A stretch of 64,000 bases of DNA from Soonwooa sp. GTDB taxonomy: Bacteria; Bacteroidota; Bacteroidia; Flavobacteriales; Weeksellaceae. The translations under genes and the position numbers were made by a program. Under the pieces are notes generated by a model. It ran no database searches, was not told the origin of the DNA, and worked only from the letters and a program-made list of their open reading frames with translations. Location of the stretch: positions 1 through 64,000 of the forward strand of contig NZ_JASLDS010000045.1 in assembly GCF_030151385.1 (NCBI RefSeq). Reading direction: 5' to 3'. Below, one piece after another: positions 26,417 through 34,660 of the stretch; the first letter of the stretch is position 1, and each line of letters opens with the position of its first letter.

Positions 26417-27163
26417 CTATTTGCAATTACAAGGAGGTCGTCCAAATGAATATGATAAGATAATGGTCGCCGAATTAACCCAATCATTAGAATTTGGATT
26501 CCCAACATTTCTAACATCTTGTACAACTTGTGGTGCATTTTCTACAACACTATAATCGATGGCATCAGAAAAACTTTGTCTAAATGTGAATTCTCCTGAA
26601 ATAGCCCAATTATAATTAAACTTATACTTCAAACCAGCACCAAATGGCAAGTCCATAGACATTTTTTTAGCAGTACTGAATGTAGGTTTTCCATCAGGCG
26701 AAGAGTCATATTTAGCGACATCATGCATCATACCTCCAATTCCAGCAAAAATATAAGGACTTAATTTACTTTTATGCTCTTCATTGATATCGAAGAAATA
26801 ATACTCGTATAGTAAATCTGCATGAAAGATGGAATTGTCACCATACAAGCCTCTTTGTCTTCTATAGTTCTCTTTTGCATGTAAGTCACTAAATTGAATA
26901 TGGCTATATCCAAGATTAATCCTAAGAGATTGCTGAGGATTAACATTTAATCGATAAATGATACCAAGATACATTGGTACACCAAGATCTAAGGTTTTTC
27001 CAAAAATGGGTTTTTGTAAGATAAAATTGGTATTACCAATATCACCTACCAAATTACTAACACCCAACTGGACACCTAATTCATGACGTTGAGCCTTTAA
27101 TGTGGTCACACTAAAAAAGCAAACAAAAATCAGTAAAAAACTATAAACAAATTTTACTCTCAT
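26417..27163 (-). CDS. DUF6089 family outer-membrane barrel protein
   Basis: A 248-residue protein with signal peptide (residues 1-24, ending TLKAQ) and a beta-rich body of alternating strands (HELGVQLGVSNLVGDIG, YLGIIYRLN, YIFAGIGGM, FGAGLKYKFNYNWAISGEF). It is probably a small eight-stranded outer-membrane barrel. The position immediately before uppS and bamA is conserved in flavobacteria and matches the DUF6089 family as I recall it. Function unknown. A full -7 box at 27199-27206 likely starts the five-gene operon here. Confidence 0.85.
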   Translation of the reverse strand: MRVKFVYSFLLIFVCFFSVTTLKAQRHELGVQLGVSNLVGDIGNTNFILQKPIFGKTLDLGVPMYLGIIYRLNVNPQQSLRINLGYSHIQFSDLHAKENYRRQRGLYGDNSIFHADLLYEYYFFDINEEHKSKLSPYIFAGIGGMMHDVAKYDSSPDGKPTFSTAKKMSMDLPFGAGLKYKFNYNWAISGEFTFRQSFSDAIDYSVVENAPQVVQDVRNVGNPNSNDWVNSATIILSYSFGRPPCNCK

Positions 27164-27198
27164 ATTATTTCGGGACTATTTTTCCCTAAAAATTGCTG

Positions 27199-27206
27199 CA
27201 AATATA
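27199..27206 (-). promoter_or_regulatory. -7 box for the DUF6089-uppS-bamA operon
   Basis: On the minus strand TATATTTG, a full TAnnTTTG match, lies 36 bases before the DUF6089 ATG. Confidence 0.45.
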
Positions 27207-27360
27207 ACACATTTTTACTTTAGGGAACTTCTTAAATTTTCGTTAAAAATAATCGAACTTAATTAAAATAAGTTAATTAGATAACGAAAAAAAATAAAAT
27301 TATTATAAAGTCATCCAAAATTAAACTTTTGCAAACACAAAAAAACTTTTCTTAAAACAA

Positions 27361-29853
27361 TTAATTTCTTCTGAAAATCTTTCGAATCTGATTTCTGACT
27401 TTAATAATCATTGGTTCTTTGTAATCGACATCTTCTTCAAAATAACCATAGCCATAACCGTAACCATAGCCGTAACCATAGCCATAACCATAACCTTGTT
27501 TCGCTTCATAATCATTGTAGATTAATCCAATATGACTAACTTCTTTTTTAGCAACCTTTTCCTTAATCATATTAAGCATATACTTTTCAGTATATTCGTG
27601 TCTAACAATATATACGGTTGCATCAACATACTTCATTAACTCAAAAGCATCTGCAACCAAGCCAACTGGAGGAGAATCTATCACAATAAACTCATATTGC
27701 TTTTTTAATTCTTCAATAAAAATTTGATTTCTCGCTCCCAAAAGTAACTCTGAAGGATTTGGAGGAATTGGACCAGAAGTTATGACATCCAAACTAGGTA
27801 TTTGAGTCTTGTTAACAATTTGCTCCAAGCTAACCTCTCCTGTAAGATAATTAGAAACACCATCTTTGTTGGTAAATTTGAAGTCGCCAAAAATTTTAGG
27901 CTTACGTAAGTCCATACCTAATAACACCGTTTTTTTCCCACTTAGAGCTAAAATTGTTGCCAAATTCATTGACGAATATGTCTTCCCTTCTCCACTAATG
28001 GATGATGTTATCAAAATAACTTTGCAAGGCTTACTATCATCGTATAAAAACTTGAGATTCGATCTTACACCTCTAAAAGCCTCTGAAATTGAAGATTTTG
28101 GACGATCCAAAACAGTAAGATTACTATCTTCAGTATTTTTACCAATAACTCCTAGTAAAGGTATTTTTGTAACATTAACAACTTCTTTAATATTTCGCAC
28201 TCTATTATCTAAAACTTCTGCTATTGCAATAAATAGAAGAGGAAGGAACAACAACCCGCCCATAATCGCACTTTGTATCATTTTAATATTAGGAGCAATA
28301 GGTCCTTGACCAAGGTTTTTTGCTTTATCTATAATCGTTAAATTACTCTTATTAGAAACAATACGCATTTGCGCCTTTGCTTGTTCACTTAATAAAGTAT
28401 TATAAGTAGCTTCGATAATGCTGTAACCTCTTTGCGCATCTAAAAACTGGCGTTGCTTTTCTGGCAAAGTATTCAGATCACCATCAATCTTTTGAACTTG
28501 CGAATTAAGATCTAGCAATTGCTCATCAAACTTAGAATAATATTGCCTAAGTCCATTTGTTGAATTGTTTCTAGCTTCGTTAATCAACCTATTAATTTCA
28601 CGCATTGGCTCAGAATTAGGCGTGTAGATTGTTGCCATCTCTCTACGCTTTGCATAAAGTGCCTTTAATTCAGATACAGAAGCAGAGAAGGCTCCATCCT
28701 CAATGCCTGCAGAGCTAATGTTAATTATTTTTTCAATATTATTAGAGCTAACAACATTTCTTACTTGGTCCAAGTTTTTCATTTTTGATAATAGCTCGGC
28801 CTTCTTAGATTCTAATTGCTTTAATTCTTCAAATGTTTTAGAATCGAGGTTAGTCATATCAAAAAGCTTATTATCAATCTTAATTTGATTAAGCTTTGCA
28901 GCACTTGAATCTAACTTCTTTCTAACATCATTAAGATTCTCAGCAAGATATTCTAATGTATTTTTATCTACCGTATTGGTATCTTCTAATCTCTTCTTTA
29001 TTAATTCATCAATCGCAGTATTCAAAAAACGAACGGTTCCGTTTAGATTATAGCCAGTCTTCCCAACAAACATAATAGTGGGCAACTCTTGATCGAAATT
29101 AACAGAAAGTGTTGATACGATTCCACCTACAGCCTCACTAACCGACATTAATGAAATATTAATATTATCAAACTTAATAGGTGACGGATTTGGATTTTTC
29201 TCTAATTTGAAACGTAAATTAGGCGAAGTATACCACTCATCAACCCCAATTATTTTATTTGCAGGCCGTGCATAACTAGGTATATCAGAATAAGATTCGG
29301 TGATGTAACTATACAATGTTGTAGATTCACCCTCTTCTGGAAGGATAACTTCATACTTATCGTTTCCTTTAGGAATTAAAGTGATTTGATAATTAACTTG
29401 CTGCAAATGCGCCTTATCAATAACGAGTACAACTGGAGAATCATCTTGATCCAAATAGGTATGCTTTATTGCTCCCTTGGTAGTATAGTTGGTATAAAGA
29501 TCTAATTTATTAACTAAATACTCGTTCAAACTACGTGAAAATAGAATTTTCTTGATGTATATACCATCTTGGTTACCACCCTGCCCCCAAATAAAGTTAA
29601 TAGACTGATTTGGTGTAAAATAACTAGATGTATTATTAGAAATACTTAATGATAATTGCGATTGATATATACGCTGCGCATAATACTTACTATATAAATA
29701 CGAAATTGAATAACCCAGCATACCAAGAATGACAAACCAGTACCAATTTCTTAAGATACGATGTAAAAAATGCATAGGATCGAACAAGCTAAAAGATTTA
29801 CCCTTAACTTCCTCTTCGACATGCTGTTGCTTGTTATTATTTTCTGGAATCAT
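27361..29853 (-). CDS. Wzc-like polysaccharide tyrosine autokinase
   Basis: An 830-residue BY-kinase that controls chain length and export of capsule or exopolysaccharide. An N-terminal Wzz domain with one membrane helix (about 35-55) is followed by a periplasmic coiled coil (about 310-500) and a second helix (about 535-560). The cytoplasmic kinase has Walker A SISGEGKTYSS (near 615-623), A' VLLGMDLRKPK and B FIVIDSPP. The tail holds nine Gly-Tyr pairs before FEEDVDY, an extreme form of the autophosphorylated tyrosine cluster. It is 2 bp from the Wza-like gene. Confidence 0.93.
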   Translation of the reverse strand: MIPENNNKQQHVEEEVKGKSFSLFDPMHFLHRILRNWYWFVILGMLGYSISYLYSKYYAQRIYQSQLSLSISNNTSSYFTPNQSINFIWGQGGNQDGIYIKKILFSRSLNEYLVNKLDLYTNYTTKGAIKHTYLDQDDSPVVLVIDKAHLQQVNYQITLIPKGNDKYEVILPEEGESTTLYSYITESYSDIPSYARPANKIIGVDEWYTSPNLRFKLEKNPNPSPIKFDNINISLMSVSEAVGGIVSTLSVNFDQELPTIMFVGKTGYNLNGTVRFLNTAIDELIKKRLEDTNTVDKNTLEYLAENLNDVRKKLDSSAAKLNQIKIDNKLFDMTNLDSKTFEELKQLESKKAELLSKMKNLDQVRNVVSSNNIEKIINISSAGIEDGAFSASVSELKALYAKRREMATIYTPNSEPMREINRLINEARNNSTNGLRQYYSKFDEQLLDLNSQVQKIDGDLNTLPEKQRQFLDAQRGYSIIEATYNTLLSEQAKAQMRIVSNKSNLTIIDKAKNLGQGPIAPNIKMIQSAIMGGLLFLPLLFIAIAEVLDNRVRNIKEVVNVTKIPLLGVIGKNTEDSNLTVLDRPKSSISEAFRGVRSNLKFLYDDSKPCKVILITSSISGEGKTYSSMNLATILALSGKKTVLLGMDLRKPKIFGDFKFTNKDGVSNYLTGEVSLEQIVNKTQIPSLDVITSGPIPPNPSELLLGARNQIFIEELKKQYEFIVIDSPPVGLVADAFELMKYVDATVYIVRHEYTEKYMLNMIKEKVAKKEVSHIGLIYNDYEAKQGYGYGYGYGYGYGYGYGYFEEDVDYKEPMIIKVRNQIRKIFRRN
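27442..27495 (-). repeat. Nine 6-bp repeats encoding (Gly-Tyr)9
   Basis: Nine tandem hexamers of the form GGYTAY (minus strand) run without interruption inside the kinase gene. Codons vary between GGT/GGC and TAT/TAC. The unit is in frame, so slippage would change tyrosine number without a frameshift. Confidence 0.95.
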
Positions 29854-29855
29854 TT

Positions 29856-30719
29856 TTAAAGCTTAGTAAAGATCAAATAGATAGACAGAACTGTTGTCAA
29901 TAATGACACTCCTGTTGTTAAACTTTGTAATGGCTCCTTGCCAAAACCTGAGATACTCTTCTTATTGGTACTCAACATTATCATATCTCCATTTTGTAAC
30001 CAAAAATATGGAGAATTCATAACATCTTCTCTTGTTAGGTCTAGCTTAACACGTTTTACGCCTTCAGGATATTTTCTAAGTAGCACTATATTCTTACGAT
30101 CTACCGTTCTATTAAGCCCATCATTAGTTGAGATCGCTTCTAGAATATTAAGCTGTTGTACATGCGCCACTTTAGCACCTGTCAATCCAACACCTTCCAT
30201 ATCTCCAAGAATAAAATAATTGATACCATCTAGACTTACACGAACCTCCGATTTGCCATCTAGAAAATTCTCGTTGACTTTGGTTTGAATCTCTTGGCTG
30301 ATATCCTCTAATGTACGACCTTCCGCTTTTACAAAACCAATTCCAAAAACATAAACATCACCTTTAGAATCCACTTTCAAACCATTGAAATAAAAACGAG
30401 CATTCCCAACCATTCCCCCTCCAGACGCTGATCCTCCTACAGCATTTGCTATAGGGTTCTGACCACCACCAGACTCTGAGCCTCCACTTACATTATAGCT
30501 TGAATAAAATTGTGCGGCATCGCCTTTTGGAGTAGTAATAATATTAAGTCCTAAAATATCATTTTTTGTAACATGATATTCTTGTATGTTATATGGAATT
30601 AAGCCTTCTGAATTAAGCGTTAAGCTTTCACTAGGTTGTAAATAAGTAATGTCTTTTCTCGATATACAAGAAGACACCAAAAAAGTAAAGCTTAATAATA
30701 AAAATATTTTTTTTAACAT
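29856..30719 (-). CDS. Wza-like polysaccharide export lipoprotein
   Basis: A 287-residue outer-membrane polysaccharide exporter. The lipobox VSSC puts the lipidated cysteine at residue 18. The Poly_export domain starts near YNIQEYHVTKNDILGLNI, and an SLBB domain follows (YFILGDMEGVGLTGAKVAHVQQLNILEAIS). A Gly/Ser-rich insert (about 80-105) interrupts the export domain. The final hydrophobic stretch (VSLLTTVLSIYLIFT) may be a transmembrane helix, as in Wza-type pores. Upstream of the Wzc-like kinase by 2 bp and downstream of the WecA-like gene by 28 bp, forming a capsule operon. Confidence 0.92.
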   Translation of the reverse strand: MLKKIFLLLSFTFLVSSCISRKDITYLQPSESLTLNSEGLIPYNIQEYHVTKNDILGLNIITTPKGDAAQFYSSYNVSGGSESGGGQNPIANAVGGSASGGGMVGNARFYFNGLKVDSKGDVYVFGIGFVKAEGRTLEDISQEIQTKVNENFLDGKSEVRVSLDGINYFILGDMEGVGLTGAKVAHVQQLNILEAISTNDGLNRTVDRKNIVLLRKYPEGVKRVKLDLTREDVMNSPYFWLQNGDMIMLSTNKKSISGFGKEPLQSLTTGVSLLTTVLSIYLIFTKL

Positions 30720-30747
30720 TGTTAATTATATAATTTCAAAATTAATA

Positions 30748-31857
30748 TTATTTCATAATTCTTTTTAACCAAAATGGAAAAAAAGAACATACAAGTCCTA
30801 TAATAAATACTATTAAAAACAATAGGTTAATATCTGTATGTCTCAATAGATACACAGCAACAATAATAATCAAATAACCTACACAAATTACAAAAGTGGA
30901 TTTTCTATGACTTAATCCCAAATCCAAAACTCTATGATGTAGATGATTTTTGTCTGGTTTAAAAAGAGATTGGCGTTTAAAAAGTCTAATTAAGATAACA
31001 GAAAATGTATCTACAATTGGTAAAATAAGGATCGTCAAAGCAATAATAGGCGCTGATAACAAATGATAGTGCGGAACTAAAGCATCTTTCTTTGCAATAA
31101 AAATATCTATAAAATTAATTGCTGTGAAAGCCAATAGGAATCCTAATATCATAGAACCTGTATCTCCCATAAAGATCTTACTGTTCCTTTGCGAAGACAA
31201 ATTATATCGTAAAAATGCTAAGACCGCACCAATTATAATGATACAAAACACCACCAAAGGATAATTATATTCGCCTAATCTAAAAAAGCTAATCGCAAAA
31301 AGCGCACTTGACAAAACGCTATAACCTCCCGCAAGCCCATCAATGCCATCAATAAGATTAAAAGCATTAATCAAAATTATAAAGGTTAGAACACTAAAAA
31401 ATACACTGAAATAGTAATTGAGTTCTTCGATGCCAAATAATCCAAAAAAACTTCTAATTCTAACATCAGAGCCAACCACAACTAATACGGAAACGATGAT
31501 CTGAGCGATAAGTTTTTTGTAGGCACGCATCACAACAATATCATCGGTAACACCTACGAAAAACAAAATCACTAAAGAAGCAAACAAGAACTTGTATTGG
31601 TCAAACAACTCATATGCAAAAATTGGTGCGCAGACACCTAAAGAAAAGAAAATAGCAATTCCTCCCAAATTAGGAATCTTGCGTTCATGAGAACTTCTTA
31701 ATGTCGGTTCGTCCATCAAGTTTTTCCTTCTAGAAATCTTGATAATTGCGGGAATCGTAAAATAGGTCAATAAGAAAGAAATCGCGAATCCAAAAATCAT
31801 CTTTAAAATAAAGACAGTTTCAAAATCCAGACTCTGTACAAAGCTTAACTTTCCCAT
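30748..31857 (-). CDS. MraY/WecA-like sugar-phosphate transferase
   Basis: Transfers a sugar phosphate from a UDP-sugar to undecaprenyl phosphate, starting a surface glycan. The multi-helix protein (369 residues from ATG 31857) has the diagnostic motifs DEPTLRSSHERKIPNLGG, FVGVTDDIVVMRAYKK, NLIDGIDGLAGG and FMGDTGSMILG, plus a final HHRVLDLG cytoplasmic loop. The frame is open to a TTG at 31926, but that codon overlaps a -7 box. The ATG at 31857 is preferred; ATG 31800, directly before the first helix, is also possible. Confidence 0.88.
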   Translation of the reverse strand: MGKLSFVQSLDFETVFILKMIFGFAISFLLTYFTIPAIIKISRRKNLMDEPTLRSSHERKIPNLGGIAIFFSLGVCAPIFAYELFDQYKFLFASLVILFFVGVTDDIVVMRAYKKLIAQIIVSVLVVVGSDVRIRSFFGLFGIEELNYYFSVFFSVLTFIILINAFNLIDGIDGLAGGYSVLSSALFAISFFRLGEYNYPLVVFCIIIIGAVLAFLRYNLSSQRNSKIFMGDTGSMILGFLLAFTAINFIDIFIAKKDALVPHYHLLSAPIIALTILILPIVDTFSVILIRLFKRQSLFKPDKNHLHHRVLDLGLSHRKSTFVICVGYLIIIVAVYLLRHTDINLLFLIVFIIGLVCSFFPFWLKRIMK

Positions 31858-31923
31858 TGATCTTTGTAGTTTTTCATCATAAAATTTGTGTTCAGCGACA
31901 CTACTCCATAGTATCTGCCTGCG

Positions 31924-31931
31924 CAAAAGTA
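31924..31931 (-). promoter_or_regulatory. -7 box for the capsule operon
   Basis: TACTTTTG on the minus strand matches TAnnTTTG. It would place the transcript start near 31917, upstream of the ATG at 31857 and downstream of the alternative TTG at 31926. Confidence 0.4.
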
Positions 31932-32058
31932 CTAATAAAAACCCAAAAATCTTAACAAAGACTTAAAATTACTTTTATTTTTTCATAAACAATTATCAAA
32001 CTATCATTAATAAACGAATACTGCTGCGAAAATCAAAAAAATAAAAAAAATGAAAAAT

Positions 32059-33066
32059 CTATTTTGCAAGCTTCGATAACAATAATCGATGAAAACGAAT
32101 TGGAACAAAAAATTGAATTAAATAATAAATTCGCTTCGAAATCGACAAGCTCGAAAAATAGTTTTCGCCAAAGCGTTTGTAAGCTAATACTTCCTTCTTA
32201 GCAATATTTCGGTCTTGCATAAATTTTGACAAGTCTTGGCGCATTTGCAAATAATCGGCATCATTTTTAACGAAAGCTAAATAAGCCAAAAACGTATAAA
32301 CGCCTTCTAAAATTTGGAAATTTTTAAGCTCTATATTTCTTGCAGAAAAAACTGATTGCTTAAAAGCCACTTCAACATCCTTAACAGCATTTAGAATATC
32401 AAGTCCTTTTAAAGTATGTGTTTTGGTAATAGAATCAGTGCGTTCTAGATATTGATAATGAAAATGTTGCGTTTGCGCAATGGTTTTGCAATTCAGCAAA
32501 AGTTGTGGAATCAATTGTATATCTTCAAAATGAATTCCTTTTTTAAAATTTTTGTTCGAAAACAAATCAGCTCGAAAAATCTTATTACAAGCAAAATAAC
32601 TTAAATCCGAAAAAACAGAAAAATGCTCATCCAAAACAATTTTCTCCGGCATATTAGGTATTTGCGTTAGCTTCTGAGTAACATTTCCAAATTGATCCAC
32701 TTTCTGCAAGTTGCAAATCACCATTTCGGCTTGATGCTTTTGCGACAAATCATACATTTCTTCAAACATATTCGGCGTCACATAATCATCACTATCAACA
32801 AATCCAATATATTCGCCAGTACAATGTTTTAATCCAAAATTTCGTGCGTCGCTAAGACCACCATTTTCTTTGGAGAACGCTTTTATTTTATTTGGAAAAC
32901 GAGAGGCAAAATCATCAATAATCTGTTGCGAATTGTCCTTGCTTCCATCATTTACGACAATAATCTCGAGGTCAGATAAAGTTTGACTAACAAGAGAATT
33001 CAGACATTTTTCTAAATAAACCTCAACATTATAAACGGGAACAATTACAGATACTTTTGCTTGCAT
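32059..33066 (-). CDS. Family 2 glycosyltransferase
   Basis: A 335-residue inverting GT-A transferase. SVIVPVYNVEVYLEKCLNSL is the standard GT2 start, IIVVNDGSKDNS is the nucleotide-binding strand, and D91-S-D93-D in FVDSDDYV is the DxD metal-binding motif. The C-terminal half is helical with basic patches and probably contacts acceptor or membrane. It lies next to the capsule operon, separated by about 130 bp, and is 6 bp after the arginase-like gene. It would add sugars to a surface glycan; donor and acceptor cannot be read. Confidence 0.92.
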   Translation of the reverse strand: MQAKVSVIVPVYNVEVYLEKCLNSLVSQTLSDLEIIVVNDGSKDNSQQIIDDFASRFPNKIKAFSKENGGLSDARNFGLKHCTGEYIGFVDSDDYVTPNMFEEMYDLSQKHQAEMVICNLQKVDQFGNVTQKLTQIPNMPEKIVLDEHFSVFSDLSYFACNKIFRADLFSNKNFKKGIHFEDIQLIPQLLLNCKTIAQTQHFHYQYLERTDSITKTHTLKGLDILNAVKDVEVAFKQSVFSARNIELKNFQILEGVYTFLAYLAFVKNDADYLQMRQDLSKFMQDRNIAKKEVLAYKRFGENYFSSLSISKRIYYLIQFFVPIRFHRLLLSKLAK

Positions 33067-33072
33067 ACAAAA

Positions 33073-34143
33073 TTAGTTACGGGTAAAACGTTCTCCCAAA
33101 TAGCCTCTTTTTGCTTCTTCGAAATCTGAACGCGAGCAAGGAATTAAATTGTTAGAATCTTCATCTTCTCCAAAATACCACAGATTTCTGAATGTATCGC
33201 GTTGAAAAGCATAACTTTCGTCACCGACCATCACCCAATACGTTTCGAATTTTCGTTCTTTTGGATGCGTTCTTTGGATATTGATTCCTTCTATCAGATA
33301 CCAAATCATTTGTGCCAAAAGCTGATGATTCATCCTATCGTCAGAATAAATATTAAAATTAAAAATCCCGACAGATTTTAGATTTTCACTAAGACCAATT
33401 TCCTTCATATAGGCGCAAACTTCGCGTTTGTTAAGCCCATTAACTTGTGGATTAATCGAGAAAGGATCCATTCCACTTTCGATGGCGTCACAATTAATCG
33501 TCACCAAATCGGTTTTTCTAAAATAAGGTTCAGTACGATCTGTCGAATTCATCATTTCGGCCAAACGAATCACATCAAACTGAACTTCTTTTATCAATTT
33601 TACAGAATCAACTTCGTTAAGATGTTTTTGATAACCAAGATGATGATAGTTCTGAATTTCAAAATTTTTGGAACCCAAAATCTTACTCAAAAAGTTACGT
33701 TCATTAATTTCTTCACCTTGTGCCAATGACACAATGTTGTTAATCTGCGTATAATTTATTTTCTTGTAATGAAAGTCTAAAGCCGAGTAAAGCGAATACG
33801 CCAAATCTGTAGAACCGCCAACCACAACTGGAATTGCATGTTTGTAATGACAAGCCGACAATACTTCTTGTAAAATATAATGCGTATCCTCCAAACTTTT
33901 TCCAGAAACCAAATCGCCCAAATCCACCATAGGAATTTCAAAATCCAATTTTGACAATCTGTAAAACTCGCGACGAACATTCATAAAATCCTGAACCTCC
34001 GCATCACCACGCGCACCACGATAATCCGAAACAAACAACAACACAATGCTATCTTCCAAAATCTCGTTGCTAATGTGTGCTCCCAATTGCCATTCTTCGG
34101 TTTTTATTGGTTTTGGTGCGATGATAAAATCTTCAAAATTCAT
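33073..34143 (-). CDS. Arginase-fold protein lacking metal-binding residues
   Basis: A 356-residue ureohydrolase-superfamily protein, often labelled formimidoylglutamase. The fold landmarks are there: SIVLLFVSDYRGARGDAEVQ, AIPVVVGGSTD, and the late strand DLVTINCDAIESGMDP. The metal ligands are not. GGDH is replaced by GGSTD near residue 110, the DAHxD motif is absent where NNIVSLAQGEE stands, and the SxDxDxxDP motif reads TINCDAIESGMDP with its first aspartate lost. It is therefore probably not a manganese hydrolase. It is cytoplasmic, 6 bp upstream of the glycosyltransferase. Role unknown. Confidence 0.85.
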   Translation of the reverse strand: MNFEDFIIAPKPIKTEEWQLGAHISNEILEDSIVLLFVSDYRGARGDAEVQDFMNVRREFYRLSKLDFEIPMVDLGDLVSGKSLEDTHYILQEVLSACHYKHAIPVVVGGSTDLAYSLYSALDFHYKKINYTQINNIVSLAQGEEINERNFLSKILGSKNFEIQNYHHLGYQKHLNEVDSVKLIKEVQFDVIRLAEMMNSTDRTEPYFRKTDLVTINCDAIESGMDPFSINPQVNGLNKREVCAYMKEIGLSENLKSVGIFNFNIYSDDRMNHQLLAQMIWYLIEGINIQRTHPKERKFETYWVMVGDESYAFQRDTFRNLWYFGEDEDSNNLIPCSRSDFEEAKRGYLGERFTRN

Positions 34144-34198
34144 GATTGTTACTATTTACGATTGATGATTTATGATTTACGATTTCGAAATCTAAGTT

Positions 34199-34660
34199 TT
34201 ACTTTTCTTTTAAATCTTTAAGAACTTCGCGGAAATAATTCGCCATCAATTCTCTATCGATTTTGCTAAGGTTGGCTTCTGGATGCTTCTGAATGTAAGA
34301 CGGCAAAGGCATTGCATAATTTTCCACACTAGTTACACTTTTCTCCATCATACCTTGCTTCTGAAAATTATTGTAGGTTCCCCATTTTGAAAAGTTAAGT
34401 CTTTGACGACCTTCCGAAATATGATCTTTTATCATCCAAGAAATTGGCGCAACATAAGCATAATCTGGATATTTAACTTCATTAGAATGACAATCATAAC
34501 AGGCTACCTTTATCAAATGCTCGACTCTCGAATTGGCTTTGTTAATATCAACAAAGTTCTCATCTTTCTTGACAGGCTCATTCGTTCTGTCAACCGGAAT
34601 TAATTGTATCAATCCAAAAGCGGCAATTAGTATGATTAAAATTTTAAAAAACTTTTTCAA
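34199..34660 (-). CDS. Haem-binding domain protein (membrane-anchored)
   Basis: A 153-residue protein with an N-terminal hydrophobic anchor (residues 5-22) and one c-type haem motif, C54-Y-D-C57-H58 in VACYDCHSNEVKYPDY. YAYVAPISWMIKDHISEGRQRLNFSKWG is typical of the Haem_bd family of Bacteroidota, where a methionine or histidine can be the second ligand. It is probably periplasmic and could carry electrons or bind haem. Its ATG overlaps the stop of the Ig-like lipoprotein gene by 4 bp, so the two are translationally coupled. Confidence 0.9.
   Translation of the reverse strand: MKKFFKILIILIAAFGLIQLIPVDRTNEPVKKDENFVDINKANSRVEHLIKVACYDCHSNEVKYPDYAYVAPISWMIKDHISEGRQRLNFSKWGTYNNFQKQGMMEKSVTSVENYAMPLPSYIQKHPEANLSKIDRELMANYFREVLKDLKEK

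Noticed and set aside
27442..27495. Tandem hexamer array as a CRISPR-like repeat
   Set aside because: Units are 6 bp without spacers and encode a continuous in-frame Gly-Tyr tract.
27866..28309. 147-residue frame antisense to the tyrosine kinase
   Set aside because: Opposite the conserved Walker motifs of the kinase, with no independent evidence.
31858..31926. N-terminal extension of the WecA-like transferase to the TTG at 31926
   Set aside because: The TTG overlaps a -7 box, the added residues are not family-like, and ATG 31857 is available.
33073..34143. Functional formimidoylglutamase or arginase
   Set aside because: Key metal ligands are absent, so the enzymatic name is not supported although the fold is.
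34144..34198. TTTACGATT-type short repeats between two genes
   Set aside because: Only a few imperfect AT-rich units in 55 bp; too short and low in complexity to call an element.
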